Of a DNA stretch of 64,000 nucleotides, positions 1 through 11,029 are shown one piece after another. Numbering within the stretch: the stretch's first letter is position 1; each line of letters starts with the position of its first letter. The notes below the pieces were generated by a model. It had not been told where the DNA came from and did not search any database. It saw nothing but the letters and a program-made list of their open reading frames with translations. This DNA is from Trichobilharzia szidati. Lineage: Eukaryota; Platyhelminthes; Trematoda; Strigeidida; Schistosomatidae. The position numbers and the translations under genes are program-made. The stretch spans positions 56,499,228 through 56,563,227 of the forward strand of contig OX235275.1 of assembly GCA_944472155.2 (NCBI GenBank). Reading direction: 5' to 3'.

Positions 1-19
1 CAAACATCTGCTTTCATTG

Positions 20-510
20 CACTGCTGAAGAGTTCTAAGCTAGAAAGAATCTGATGTCCAGCTCCCTATGCTTTTCAATGATCCCCTAACTGTTCCCTAT
101 TCGTGATCTGACTTAAAATCAACTCAGTCCTTGCAAAGCAACAAGTGAAACTTAATGTGCTGCTCACCAGTGACTGACTACGGGATGAAAATGTCTGCAG
201 TTTTAATGAGAGATTGAGATCAGTGTGGTGAATCAAGTCAGATGTGGGGACAAATTATTGTTGATAACGTGAACTGGTGGTGGCTCTCTCTATTGCCAGT
301 CGGCAGAGATTAAAATTCATGGACCGGCCATTGGATTGCCTCACAGTGGCTGAACGGTCAATGAGCTCTTTTTGCTACCCGAAGATCCTGGATCAGATCC
401 TTAGTGAAGTTATTAATGAGCACTGCTGAAGATACCCAAACTATAATGAAACAGCTACCCATTTTCCCTCTTGTTTTCAAGGGTTCTCTAGCTGATATTG
501 ATTTACAATC
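20..510 (+). repeat. Family B hammerhead SINE, degenerate
   Basis: Positions 41-115 resemble the family 3' tail; a tail-to-body junction lies near 140-180, then the body (ggaccggccattggat near 319) and a second tail to about 500. A hammerhead-like core remains: CTGAAGA at 425-431 and GAAA at 448-451, with a weak stem II. The B box is decayed (gatcagatcc). Old copy. Confidence 0.6.
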
Positions 511-725
511 TACACTGTTCAAGTGGTGAAAATTCACCGTAGTGGTTTCTTTGGAAACCAAGTTATTCAGATCACCACAATATGTGATCTACTTGACTAC
601 TATACATGATAATCAAGAAATCAAGCACGAATGCATGATATTATATACTATTGATGGATTGAGATGAGTAGTAGTTTCACACCACTCATTTCAATCCACT
701 AGTAGTATATGGTCTTATGCAAACA
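495..725. repeat. Family E fold-back tail fragment
   Basis: The part at 535-600 resembles 41215-41280 (gaaac..., attcagatc, atgtgatct). At 640-715 a tail occurs first inverted and then direct (attgatggattgagatgag against ctcatttcaatccactag), so it can fold on itself. No coding potential. Family unclassified. Confidence 0.5.
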
Positions 726-814
726 TTTCGAACAATCTGATCGCAAAAGACGTATTTATCATTAGAATTTATTTGAAAAATATTCAAGCATTATGGTGTG
801 AGAGAAGGATAGAC

Positions 815-2127
815 TTTATTATTATTATATTATTGTTTTTTTTGGGTTCCAAGTGGAATATAGGGCTTCAACAACACATCCCCACTTTCTTCTATTTTCT
901 GTCATCCTCTTCAGCTGGGTCCACGATTGTCTAGAGTGTCTCATTTACTCCATATCACACAACATCCTCCATGTCACCCTCTCACCGACCACCCACTCGT
1001 CACTTCCCATTTGGATTCCACTCGAGCGGTGGCCTGCGTTGTGCGCGATGTCATGTGACGGTTTCCTCAACGTATGCCCGATCAGTCCATCTCCCTTTTG
1101 CTCTTACATATTTGTTGAGCAGTCGGCTCTCAGCTGTTGGTTTGTTCGCAGCCAGAGTTTCTTGTTACTAATTGCTTCTGGCCATTTGATTTTCAGTATG
1201 GAGCCAGTGAAGTGGGCAGCTGTTGATGAAAATCTGAAACAGGCTGTTGGAAATCCTTTTCTTGATACGCAGTGCAAGTTTCTGACCCGAATAGAAGAAC
1301 TCACCGAATCTTGTTCTTTATACTGCCTGAGTGCAGAAGATTTCCAAACTGATTTCAGTTTGTTGAAGTAGTATCTTTTCTTTTCGATTCTGACTGGCTT
1401 TGACATTTTTATCCGTTCCAACTGCCTGTATTTGAAACGATGCTTCCTCGATAAGTGAAGGAGGTAAACTCTGTTAAATCTCTCCCACTGATGGCGATTG
1501 GTGCTGGTTGTTGTAATTGCGGTTCGTTGGTTATCTTCATTGCCTCCGTCTTCTCTGTGTTCACCTAGAGTCCTGTCTTTCCTACCACCTTCTTCTACCA
1601 GTGTTTTGGTTTTCGCTAGCGTGTAAGTCTTCGAGTTTGTGTGACATCAGACATATAGCATCCATGCACGAAATCAAGATATTCTAGAGTCTTCTTATCG
1701 GTCAGTGCAGTGTATTCCTGTCTTCTCAGTCACTCACTTACTCCCAACTCACAGTCTGACGCATAATCCAGTTCACCACAATTAAGAATATCATCGGTGA
1801 TAATAGGCACCCAGACAATCGTGTCTTTCTTCAGTATTCACTTGGAATGCCTCGCTGAGTTTTCCGTTGTGGATCACCTGACACATGGCATTGTCATTTT
1901 AGCTAGCTGTTTAATGAGGTTGATAAAGACTTGAGGTGCGCCATAGTTTTCAAGTAGTCTCCAAATTACTTCTCGGTCAACACTGTTTGTCGAAGGCCTT
2001 CTCAAAGTCGATGAAATTGAGGTAGGGAGAGATTTGACTGCCATTCTATGCTTTGTTCTTTGATGACGATGTATAGACTTGCAATTTGATTAGCACATGA
2101 TTTGCTTTTCCTAAATCCAGACATAGG
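815..2127 (-). mobile_element. RTE (SR2-like) LINE fragment, 5'-truncated
   Basis: Read on the minus strand, the right end encodes a reverse-transcriptase stretch with the motif-A-like peptide FIDFEKAFD (near 1990-2030), preceded by a GFRKSKSCANQIASL-like peptide. The middle carries NLKSVWKSSA-type C-terminal RT sequence. The left end has the RTE 3' end (...ccctatattccacttgg on the minus strand) followed by an (ATA)n tail at 815-835. Frames are broken many times, so it is a dead copy. Clade assignment rests on the C-terminal pattern and the trinucleotide tail. Confidence 0.8.
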
Positions 2128-2834
2128 TCAAGTTAAAAGGGTATATTAGAAGTCAAAATAACTATGGAGATCAGTAAACCAAAGAAGACAGCAAGGCTGA
2201 GGCATTAAAACAGAATTTAGCAAGAGAGATTTTATGTGTTGGCAAACTGTTTGAAAAACTTATCATCAACTGACCTGTTTAACTACTTGTGTATATCCCC
2301 ACTCATTTTGCGGCTGATATTGCTAAAAAGCTTCAGGAATCTCAAGTGACATATTACTGATAACTCTGAAGCATCGATTTGGAAGGTAAGTGGTTCTTAC
2401 AACTTCTATTTTACACCCTTGATATGTGACTGTGTAAGACGTATTTGCCGATGGTTTAATGAATTTTGTAGGAAAGGTGTCATCTGAGGTTCATAACTAG
2501 AAAAATTCCAGCATGTCGGCTCTAACGATGATTTTACACCTGAGATAAATGCGTATATTTGACCTATTAACAATATGTCGAATAAGACTTCGCTTTTAAG
2601 CAGATGAAATAATTTCCCTATTGTGAATTTTGACGAGGTAATGAGGAGACGAAATTTATCTGAATCCTGTAGTGTATTTGCTCGAAACATTTCCTGCCAC
2701 ACATTAACTCTTTATTAATTTTCAGATAAATTCATATGACAAGTACGTGTGTTATCAGATAGTTCGAAAGGTGTTGCGTAAGTGCAATACGTGACCCAGA
2801 TTGTGGATTAATCAATAATCATGATAATAGTATT
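2128..2834. other. Non-coding stretch; short shared repeat at its left end
   Basis: Positions 2128-2205 (aggtcaagttaaa...gaagtcaaaataac) match 16829-16900, so this is a dispersed repeat of unknown class. The rest to 2834 shows no gene, tRNA or element that I recognise. Confidence 0.4.
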
Positions 2835-3290
2835 CAAGTGTTGGTTTGTAGGGATGTGATTTATTTGGTTACAGGATTTCATCATGAGCTGACATCGGTT
2901 ACAGAACTATTGGAAAACCTAGGAGTACTGGACAGCTGTTTCATCGGAGTTTTGGACTCTTCATCAATGTTCTGAAGACCAGTGGGTTACAATTGGTCGG
3001 GTGTGAGAACAATACTCGCCATCGATGATAATGGCTAGTGCCAGTCGCATTATATCGTGAATTGGAATAAGTTGAAATTCATGGACTGGCCATTAGATAG
3101 GGTCCCAATGGTCTACAATCTTGCCTTGTAACCGGAAGGTCCTAGTTTCGAATCCTGGATACGGGTGCGTGTTGCTGAAGAGTCCCAAACTAGATTAATG
3201 AAACACCTGTCCAGTATTTCGAGCTAGTTTTCGATTGTCCTCTAACTGATGTCAGCTCACGATGAAATCCTGTAACCATGAAAATAAAAA
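2835..3290 (+). repeat. Family B hammerhead SINE
   Basis: It starts with the inverted tail (caagtgttggtttgtaggga ... gagctgacatcggtt) and ends with the direct tail (gatgtcagctcacgatgaaa). The tRNA-like region around 3100-3160 has a B-box relative (gtttcgaatcc). The hammerhead-like core has CTGAAGA at 3175-3181 and GAAA at 3200-3203, and the flanking GTGTTG/CAGTAT can pair with wobbles. Stem II is degraded. Confidence 0.8.
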
Positions 3291-3304
3291 TAAATTTAGA
3301 AGGT

Positions 3305-3445
3305 AAGGCATACTATACATGGTTATATATAACACTGAATAGTCTTCAACATATTGTCATATGGATAACTCTGGTTTCCAAATGAAACTGAAGCGAAATC
3401 TCACCTCAAACTGTGAAGATTGAAAATCGCGAACTATTTCGCAAA
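3305..3445. repeat. Family E fragment
   Basis: Shares the 'tggtttccaaatgaaac' type segment and an adjoining 'tatacatggtta' tail with the copies at 495-725 and 5560-5690. Only a fragment; class unknown. Confidence 0.35.
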
Positions 3446-4490
3446 TTGCGAATTTAATCCGATGTGTTAACTTTCTTGAGCACACATCTGCTCTTGACTC
3501 TGTATCCAGATGCCTTTTGTTAAATAAGCTTTCCTTGATACAAACTGAGTCCTGGGCTGTTAACTGGTTGCATTCTTATTTCACAAATAGAATGCAGTAA
3601 ACTGTGTACAAGGGTGAATCTTCCTGTGCCTTGTTTCCTGAAGCTGGTGTTATTTAGGGTTACTCTTTCCTTTTCTTTTTTCCTTCTCCCTACATGACTT
3701 GCCTCTGTTTAATGAAATCAACTTCGTCAAACACGCTGATGATCTGACCATCTTGCTTCCTGTCAAGACCCAATCAAACTGTTGCAAACTTAATAGCTTT
3801 TTGTTGGACATCAGTTAGTGGTCTAATCAAAATGGTCTTTCGTTAAATCCCTCAAAATGCCAGACTACTGACTCCTCCTTTAGTTATAAACGCGATCCAC
3901 AACGACTGGGTGATATACATGATGCTTGTAGCATAAAGGGGACTGTCATAGAAACTAATTCTAACACAGAATACCTTGGTATAAATCTATCCTCTGACCT
4001 TACTTGGTCATCCCATATTTTATCGATCTCCAAGAAAATATTCTGTCTAAGCTACTACATTTTGAAACTAAGACTATCTGGAATCACTCAGCTTCTGTTC
4101 ACACAATTTGTTAACACTTCCACCTTACTTATCGTCCTTTACTGCCCCCTCCTTAGTGTTTCCTGGGCTACTCAAAAAGGGCTATGTCATATTGCGAAGG
4201 TTATTAACGGTTTTTAGTAGGGTAAGTTATGTGACACTTAATCAAATCGTTACTACTGTAGTCGACAGACACCTGAACTCATGTGAGAAATGGTCTAAAT
4301 TTTATATTTTCTTACTCTCAACACCCTCTCTGTTCACAACTCTCCCCTTCTTGCACCTTATCTAGTAGGACTAGAGATTAGTATAAAAGATTATGTGGTC
4401 GTACTACCAAGTATGGGAACTCAACAATGCCATATCTGGCCCGAGTTCTATGTGACAGAGACAATGTTAAGTGACAGAACTGCGGTTTAC
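3446..4490 (+). mobile_element. CR1-like LINE fragment (RT C-terminal half)
   Basis: Nucleotide and peptide similarity to the longer copy at 13065-15150: 'catctgctcttgactctg', 'aagctttccttga', 'gggctgttaactggttgcat' and, further on, peptides like KYLGLVLSSDLSWSSH (here YLGINLSSDLTWSSH) and FPGLLKKGY. Covers the RT palm end and thumb region. Multiple frameshifts and stops, so non-functional. Confidence 0.8.
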
Positions 4491-4521
4491 TATGCTATTA
4501 ACAAAATAATTGTCTTGATGA

Positions 4522-5012
4522 TATAAGATGGTTGAAGGCAATCAGCAGTAGGCCTTCGACACCAGCTAGGTTTCGTGCCAGTTAGCACTCACCAGTCAGC
4601 AAGGCGTATCTGCAACCTTGAAGGAACTTATGTCCCTTCTGAGATTCGAACCCGCACAGCCACTGCTGCAGTCAGAAACGTTACCATTGAGCTATTCAGG
4701 CTCGCAATTTACCTCCTGTAGGACTGTAGTGGATACTTTGATTGGACACTAGTAACTACTGTGATGTGTCTAGTCCTTCAAGTTTACAGAAACGCCTTGC
4801 TGACTGGTGAGTGCCAACTAGCACGAAACCTAGCTAGTGTCGATGGCCTCCTGCAGATTGCCTCCAACCATCTAATGTCACCAAATCAATGTGCACCGTG
4901 GTGGCGAGCTACCTAGAATGGCGGCCACATTGCAAACTTGACTGATAGAACTAAGTCTGCACGAAAGAAAGGACAGAGACACCACACTAGTTACTAGTGT
5001 CCAATCAAAATA
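4522..5012. repeat. tRNA-derived SINE (family D), inverted pair
   Basis: On the minus strand 4700-4522 has a tRNA-like head: box A-like tagctcaatggtaa and box B gggttcgaatctc. The tail part (gccttgctgactggtgagtg) recurs directly at 4790-4870, so two copies face each other. The right end (gtgtccaatcaaa) equals the end of the copy at 32104-32393. Confidence 0.75.
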
Positions 5013-5333
5013 ATTGTCCTTTTTTAACCTCTTCTATTTGTAATTTGTCATAATACTATTTTAATTAACTTATAATTCTAGCTATTAACATTATGACTAT
5101 CACCTTACACTTTTTGTACATTTTTGACTCATCCGTCACTCCTAATACTAATAAGCTGCTACTGTCAGTCCTGGTTACGTATACTCTGTGTAATATTACT
5201 TTTCCGTTTTCCTTTCGTTTTTGCTGTTGTCGACTAAATTAGGTGCAATATTGTACCAAATGCTTAGAATTCCACACTGTATCATACGTACTGTTTAGGT
5301 ATGAAGCATATCATTATTATTACAATTTCACAC
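5013..5333. other. No gene seen
   Basis: AT-rich, no open frame of note, no recognised repeat. Confidence 0.4.
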
Positions 5334-5690
5334 AAGTAGCTAACGACTACTCGCTTGGTTTGCACTGATTAGGCTATCTGAGCCCAAACAAACCGGGTAC
5401 ACAGCCGACATATTGGGCTCCAAAAGAGGGAAACGGCCGTCTGTTTGTTTAGGTCAGTTCACTGTCTAGCTAGTAAACATTAATGGTTGATATGATTAGT
5501 GTTTAACTACTCATATGAATCACTTAAGCAGTAGTATGTGGTATCATGTATGTTATGAATCAGATCACACACACTATGATCTCAGTAATTTCTGTTTCCA
5601 AAGAAAACTAAGATAACATTTCATCTCGAATGGTGTGCAATACAAAAGTGAGGATTTGATCCAGGGCATTTTGTGTCAGCATCCATACTT
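5334..5690. repeat. Family E unclassified repeat
   Basis: 5350-5430 is the inverse of 18040-18140 (actgattaggctatctgag against ctcaggtagcctaatcagt-like). A degenerate core 'gagggaaacggccgtc' at about 5426-5441 corresponds to the hammerhead-like segment of other family E copies. A tail with 'tagtatgtggtatcatg' and an inverted end (ctgtttccaaagaaaac) follow. Confidence 0.5.
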
Positions 5691-6495
5691 GGCTAGCAGT
5701 GATAACTTCTAGCTATAGAATTAATGTGCACCGTTTTTGGATATCCACAATGGGTCTTTGACAATGTGTCCGGTACCTCTACCCATTCTCCAAACATTAG
5801 TTAACCACTAACTATACTGAAATCATGACGGCGGAGGAATGAATGGTTGAAGTCATGATTTGAGACGAGTGCTTGTCAAGAAGAGCTTCGGACTAACCTC
5901 ATAGCTTATGGTCAAGTATTATCTCCTTCTGTGGTTTGCTAGTTGTAAAAAAAACAAAAACAAATTGATAGAGCGAACTAACACTAACGGAAGGGCAAAG
6001 TAAACTCCTGCACAAATCTCTTATGAATATAGAGATGAATCAAAACCACTTGTTTAAAACAAGCAACAAAGGTTAGTAAACCATGATTTAATGAATTCAT
6101 CAAATTTCAGTAGAACTCGTCAGCTAAATACTCTACATACACGGATATATATACTTTTGAAATTACATTGGGAGACATAAGACTGATAAGTAAGCAAAAT
6201 ACATTGAATTAGACATGCAGAAAGACAGGTGCGAATGTTTTCCAGGTCATGTTCAAATAGATGAGGGGAGAGAGAGTATGGGAGATCAAAATTAAGATAA
6301 AATCAATTACGCCTCAACTACATCACTTAGATAAACAATTAGACATTAGAGAATATAACAAGAATTGCAACCAGAGTAATATCAATAGTTATAGCTATAA
6401 TAATAATGATGAAGTGAGTAAACACAATCCCACTGATAAGGGATAGTTTTAAATGAATCAAGAATAATAATAATAAGAGGTAGAATAATAAGTAA
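5691..6495. other. No gene seen
   Basis: Low-complexity AT-rich sequence with AAT-type microsatellite near 6400-6480. A 61-codon open frame at 6261-6446 is asparagine-rich and reads as chance in AT-rich DNA. Confidence 0.4.
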
Positions 6496-6800
6496 AACGT
6501 ATTACCATGGTATATACAGAGTGACGACTATCTCCTTTTGTACACAGAGACCTGGTTTATAAACTCGAATTTTACAAGCCTCCTCTGCGATTGCCAGCAT
6601 CTTCCTGTTTCTTTGTCGGCTCTCTGATAATGGTGAATGACTTGACCGCGTTGATATCATGTCCGTAGTCCACAAGATGTTTTGTTATTGTTGAGGTTTT
6701 TGGCACTTTGCATTCAGCTCTTTTCAACCATTTTGGTAAATGCTGCATCATGCGAGTAGACAATCACCGGCCTTTCTGTACGAACTATGTATTCGCTTCC
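6496..6800 (-). mobile_element. Penelope-like element, 3' (GIY-YIG) fragment
   Basis: Minus-strand peptide HLPKWLKRAE...SSTITKHLVDYGHDINAVKSF-type matches the C-terminal part of Penelope GIY-YIG domains (the xHL...GH.ID/V..F pattern) seen in the other copies here. About 85 residues remain; no catalytic core. Confidence 0.65.
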
Positions 6801-6861
6801 CCAAACACACTCAAATCACTTGTTTTGTGTCAGTTAGATAAACTGGCATGTTGAAGTTTGG

Positions 6862-7090
6862 TTATGGTTTGAAATCAGTTAGAGAACCATTGGAAACCAG
6901 GGAGTACTACTTCTTCTTTGGGACTCTTCAGCATTGCGCAGCCATGACCCCACCCAGCAGAGGTCGAACCCAGGATATTCAGGTTATGAAGCCAGTTTGT
7001 TAACTATTCAGCCATTGAGATAGAACAACTGTCCAGTGACTCCTTATTTTCAGTGATCCTCTGATTGATATCAATCCATGATCAAATCTA
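6862..7090 (-). repeat. Family B SINE fragment
   Basis: Inverted tail (tcagttagagaaccattgga), decayed hammerhead segment (tttgggactcttcagcattg) and B-box relative (ggtcgaaccc read on the plus strand), followed by a direct tail (gatatcaatccatgatcaaat). Confidence 0.7.
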
Positions 7091-7104
7091 AAACCTACAA
7101 ACTA

Positions 7105-7815
7105 ATATGTTAGAGAACCACTGGAAAACCCCGAGGGGGGGGTACTGGACAGCTGTTTCGTCAACCTAGTTTGGGACTCTCCATCAGTACTCACCCACAC
7201 TACGTGGTTCGAATCCAGGACCCCCTGGTTACAAGGCGAACTCGTAGACTATTGAGCCACTAGGACCAGATCCAATGGTTTTTGAATTCTTACTTATGCC
7301 AATTCACGACATAGCGCGACCACTAACCAATGTCTTCTTCGATAAGTTACTGCCTCATCTTCAACCTACTGTTACCCTACTGGTCACGGCTTCCTACTAG
7401 AACCCCAGGTCACTGCCTGAATAGGGCCAGTCACTAGTGAGCATCAGATTAATTTTCAAGTATTGGTTTTGTAGGGATTTTTGTTTGATTGCATAGAGGA
7501 TTTCATCATGAGGTGACATCAGTTAGAGAACCACTGGAAAACCTGTCGTGAAATGGCAGAAGTAAGAATTCAAGGACCATTGGATAGGTTCCCGGTGACT
7601 GAATGGTCTTCGAGCTCGTTAACCTTGTAACCAGAAGGTCCTGGGTTCGAACCCCGTAGTGTGGGTGCGTACTGATAAAGATTCCTAAACTAGAACGAAA
7701 CAACTTTCCAGTACTCTCAGCTGTTTTTCCAATGGTTCTCTAACCAATGTCAGCTCATGATGAAATCCTCCATGTAATCAAACAAAAATCCCTACAAAAC
7801 CACTACTTGAAAACT
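7105..7815. repeat. Family B SINE, long palindromic pair
   Basis: A nearly complete minus-strand copy (7105-7480, B box on the minus strand near 7205) runs straight into a plus-strand copy (7485-7815, box B gggttcgaacccc near 7641). The hammerhead cores are decayed: CTGATGG on the minus copy, 'ctgataaag' on the plus copy. Flanks show an imperfect match (aaactaatatgtta / aaactaatgtgttg). The transcript could form a hairpin of over 250 bp. Confidence 0.8.
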
Positions 7816-8106
7816 AATGTGTTGAATATGTGTAAATATCAAACTCCTTGTCATTTGAACCTGTATTTCAATCGGTCATGATATGTGCTGTTCAGAACAT
7901 TAAAAATGAACCACGCTCTTTGTGTATTGTGTGTTATTAACTGCACAGAAACACTTAAATAGATTGAATTTTATGCCATTCCTTAGATACATTGAGCTAT
8001 ACTTGAACTTAACAACAGTGAGTTTCTGTAATAATCTCAGGTTACTCAAAAACTGATGAGTAGTCTGTTGAAAATGAACAAAACCAGCGAAAGTATACGA
8101 GTTTGA

Positions 8107-8284
8107 CGACGGATTGATATAAGTTAGAGAACCATTTAAAAACCAGGGAGTACTGGACAGATGTTTCATCCTGGTTTGCGAACCATCAGCAGTACAAACC
8201 CTACGCCAGGGTTCGAAGCCAAGACCTTCCGGCTACAAGGCAAGCTTGTATACCATTCAGCCACTGGGACCCGATTCAATGGTC
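8107..8284 (-). repeat. Family B SINE (subfamily 2), 5'-truncated
   Basis: Ends with the subfamily 2 tail (acggattgatataagttaga), hammerhead-like segment on the minus strand (CTGATGG...GAAACATCTGTCCAGTAC) and a B-box relative (ggcttcgaacc on the minus strand). Stem I GTACTG/CAGTAC is intact; the core has one change. Confidence 0.75.
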
Positions 8285-8560
8285 ACTGCTTCCTAACTAT
8301 GAGGAATTCGGTCATCCAGTTTATTAAGCTGACTTTGATACCAGGACTTTCCAACTTCATGAGTAGTCTTTTGTGAGGAGCTTTATCGAAGGCTTAACTG
8401 AAGTCTATGAAGCCATGCTATGCTCTGGATAATAAGTTATCGTTTTCCAGATAAGCCATATATTCCCTATTTTCCTACATACATTCTGAGCAATTTATGA
8501 GGGCAGTCAATAAGTTATAAGGCTTATCTTATATTGCCTCACTTCCTGTCTTAGATTTCC
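8285..8560 (-). mobile_element. LINE reverse transcriptase fragment (CR1/Rex-like)
   Basis: Minus-strand translation gives GFIDFS(stop)AFDKAPHKRLL then MKLESPGIKVSLINWMTEFL, which is the motif A region (DFSKAFDKVPH-type) of CR1/Rex/Jockey-like RTs. About 90 residues, with an in-frame stop. It differs from the CR1-like family at 13-15 kb. Confidence 0.7.
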
Positions 8561-9035
8561 CCTGATACCCTATTTTACCAGTTTTATATTTACTGATATA
8601 GGGTGGGATAGACTGAAATTCAAATATCTTTTTGAATGTATACGTTTTCAGTAAGCCATAGTGTTGAGCTTCCCATCAGGTAGAAGGTATTTGGTAGTAG
8701 CATAAAAAGGAAAGAAGCTGGGAAGTGAAATACTAGTGTAACGGGATAAGTGACTTATTAACACACCTGCATTAAGGAAAAACACACTGTATTTAAACAA
8801 ATCAAGAACAACAGTGGGTTTTGCAGAATAAAATGGTACAGTCATTGTTTATTTCATTGGCTTCTCATCAGCTGCCTCCGACCCAAAGTCATTATTGAGT
8901 ATATCTACAGAAACAGTTTTAACGTACTTGCACGGAGTTCATTTTTAAACAAAAATCAATCAATCAATATATGCATACAATAATAATATATGCAATAATA
9001 ATAAACAATTTATCCCGAACAATTATGATCATACA
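8561..9035. other. No gene seen
   Basis: AT-rich; no recognised repeat or frame. Confidence 0.4.
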
Positions 9036-9735
9036 CAATGGAAAATTTCGGCATTAGGTAACGAGATGAAAAAGAGGGTGAAGACATCCAGTTACCAGGC
9101 AGTGCAAGGAAAGACTGGTAACCGCTTCTTTCTGAACACATAAATTGGGTTTCAGGAGCTTAATGGAGACTGCCTCAGCAGACTTCAGGAGAACTGAACT
9201 CTTTTGTCTATTAATAATTTTGAACGATCTTGAGATGTCCATCTGATGACCCGTGTCAAGGAGATGTCTGGCGATGTCACTGTTTAAAGTGTTTGTTCCC
9301 TTAAGACATAGGCTTTTTGGTACATGTTCAGAAAGTCAAAGGTATGCCCTTCTTTTTGTTCTTCCAATGTAACTGCTACCGCAGATATATGTAAATTTGT
9401 GTACACAGCTGTAGTTAACGTGAGAAGGATATCTATCAACTTTTGATTGCACCAAAGAGCATGCTGTCCGATAGACGAGAACCAGCTTAGCTGAAGGAGA
9501 GGCTCTGGCTGGTGGCATCCCCAATCTTCTGTTGACAATTGCTGTAATATTTTCACCTTTAAAATCAAGTTGAATTTAGATGGTCTTTTTTCACACTGAT
9601 TTATTTGACATTTGAGCCTTTAGATCTTCCGTACTTGTTAATGAACCTTTGAGGGTAACCGTTGCTTTTCAACATCTTTTCGGGAAACATAAATTCTTTC
9701 TCTTATTTTTCTGTAGAGCATATTCTCCTAGCTAT
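9036..9735 (-). mobile_element. Penelope-like element, RT end and GIY-YIG domain
   Basis: Minus strand: an upstream peptide like 'KSNGYPQRFINKYG' (connector) near 9640-9700, then HKFTYICGSSYIGRTKRR (the GIY-YIG core region, near 9350-9420), then RHLLDTGHQMDISRSFKII and a C-terminal tail ending near 9060. Frames are interrupted by frameshifts between segments. GIY-YIG nuclease plus RT is the Penelope layout. Confidence 0.8.
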
Positions 9736-10139
9736 ATACTATAGAGTTTTGACTAATGTTAGTTTAAAGCTATTTAGACAAAAACTATTGACATGTAGGT
9801 ATTGTCCATACGTCGTATTTATGTATTCTTAGCCATATTAAAATTCAGCTAGGTCAGAACAAATTTCTGTGATTGGTTAGAGATTACCTCAAGGTCAAAC
9901 AAAGGGACGCAAAGTTGTCCAATGAGATTGCCTTAAGGCCACAACGTAAACTAAATTCAAATTTTCAAAGGATAAACACTTCTACCTCTGTAGCCATCAA
10001 CTTGAAATGTTGATTTCAGTTTTAGTTGCTTCCTATCGACCTTATCACGCCACACTAGTACTTAAAGATAACGCACACAGATAAGCCAATATATTGATTT
10101 CAGTTCATACTACCCTAGATGAGTAAAAGTTGGATTAGT
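9736..10139. other. No gene seen
   Basis: No long frame and no repeat recognised. It sits between two Penelope pieces, so it may be element-derived non-coding DNA. Confidence 0.35.
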
Positions 10140-10294
10140 GAAATGGTTAAGTAGTAGGGCAAAAAGGTGAAATAGAACCAAGTTTCTAAGTTGTATAGTT
10201 ACACTTTAGTGATATAATTGTGAACAGTAAATTGTGTTTGAAACTTCATCATTCAGTAAATAATAACACTGTTTCACTGTGTGATATATCTAAC
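10140..10294 (+). mobile_element. Penelope-like element 3' end
   Basis: Non-coding 3' terminus similar to 21380-21510 and 22160-22290: 'aagtttctaagttgt', 'gtgtttgaaacttcatcat', 'ataacactgtttcactgtgt', 'gatatatctaa'. The SINE at 10308 is inserted just after it. Confidence 0.7.
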
Positions 10295-10307
10295 AGAACA
10301 CGATTTA

Positions 10308-10831
10308 TTGGTTAAAGGATTTCATCATGAGCTGATATTGGTTAGAGAACCATGATGAAATCCTGTAACCAATCAAACAAAATCCCTACAAACCAATACG
10401 TGAATATCAATGAGGTGCTCACTAGCGACTGGCCCTATTGAGGTAGGTAGTTACCTGGGTTTCTAGTGGGACGTCGTGACCAGTAGGGTGCTGCATCAGG
10501 TCGGGTGTGAGGACAAGCACTTGCCACCGAAGACATTGGCTAATTGTTGCGCTATGTCGTGAATTGGCAGAAGTTATTATTCATGGACTGGCTGGCCATT
10601 GGATCGGGTCCCAGTGTCTTAATGGTCTACGATTTGGCTCGCCTTGTAACCAGAAGGTAGTGGGTTTGAACCCCGTGGTGTGGGTGCGTACTGTGAAGGG
10701 TCCCAAATTGTGCAGACGAAACAGCCATCCAGTACTCGCCGCTGTTTTCCCATTGGTTCTCTGACCGATGTCAGCTGATGACAAAGGACTCCTGTAACCG
10801 GTCACTCAAATCCCTACAAACCAATACTTGA
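10308..10831 (+). repeat. Family B hammerhead SINE with 13-bp TSD
   Basis: Flanked by perfect 13-bp direct repeats agaacacgattta at 10295-10307 and 10832-10844. Order: inverted tail (10310-10351), first direct tail (10352-10405), body with A-box-like cttaatggt and B-box relative gggtttgaacccc near 10671, decayed hammerhead segment near 10690-10735, second direct tail to 10831. The two direct tails are about 426 bp apart. The core reads TGTGAAGGG, so ribozyme activity is unlikely. Confidence 0.9.
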
Positions 10832-11029
10832 AGAACACGATTTAAGCTAAGTACGTATTTTCGGTGAATTCTCATCAGGCTTTACACAATTACATAGTGA
10901 AATATCAGTCATAGGCATTTAAATTAGTGTGATTAATAAGATATATAGGATCAAATTTCAGGGATCTGAATTAGTGGTTAACAACAATCGAGGTGATCAT
11001 AATAATAATAGTAATAACAAGGATAAATT

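Noticed and set aside
853..1371. 172-codon open frame on the plus strand
   Set aside because: It is antisense to an RTE LINE 3' end; the minus strand carries the RT peptides.
6261..6446. Asn/Lys-rich 61-codon frame
   Set aside because: AT-rich low-complexity sequence without splice context or homology.
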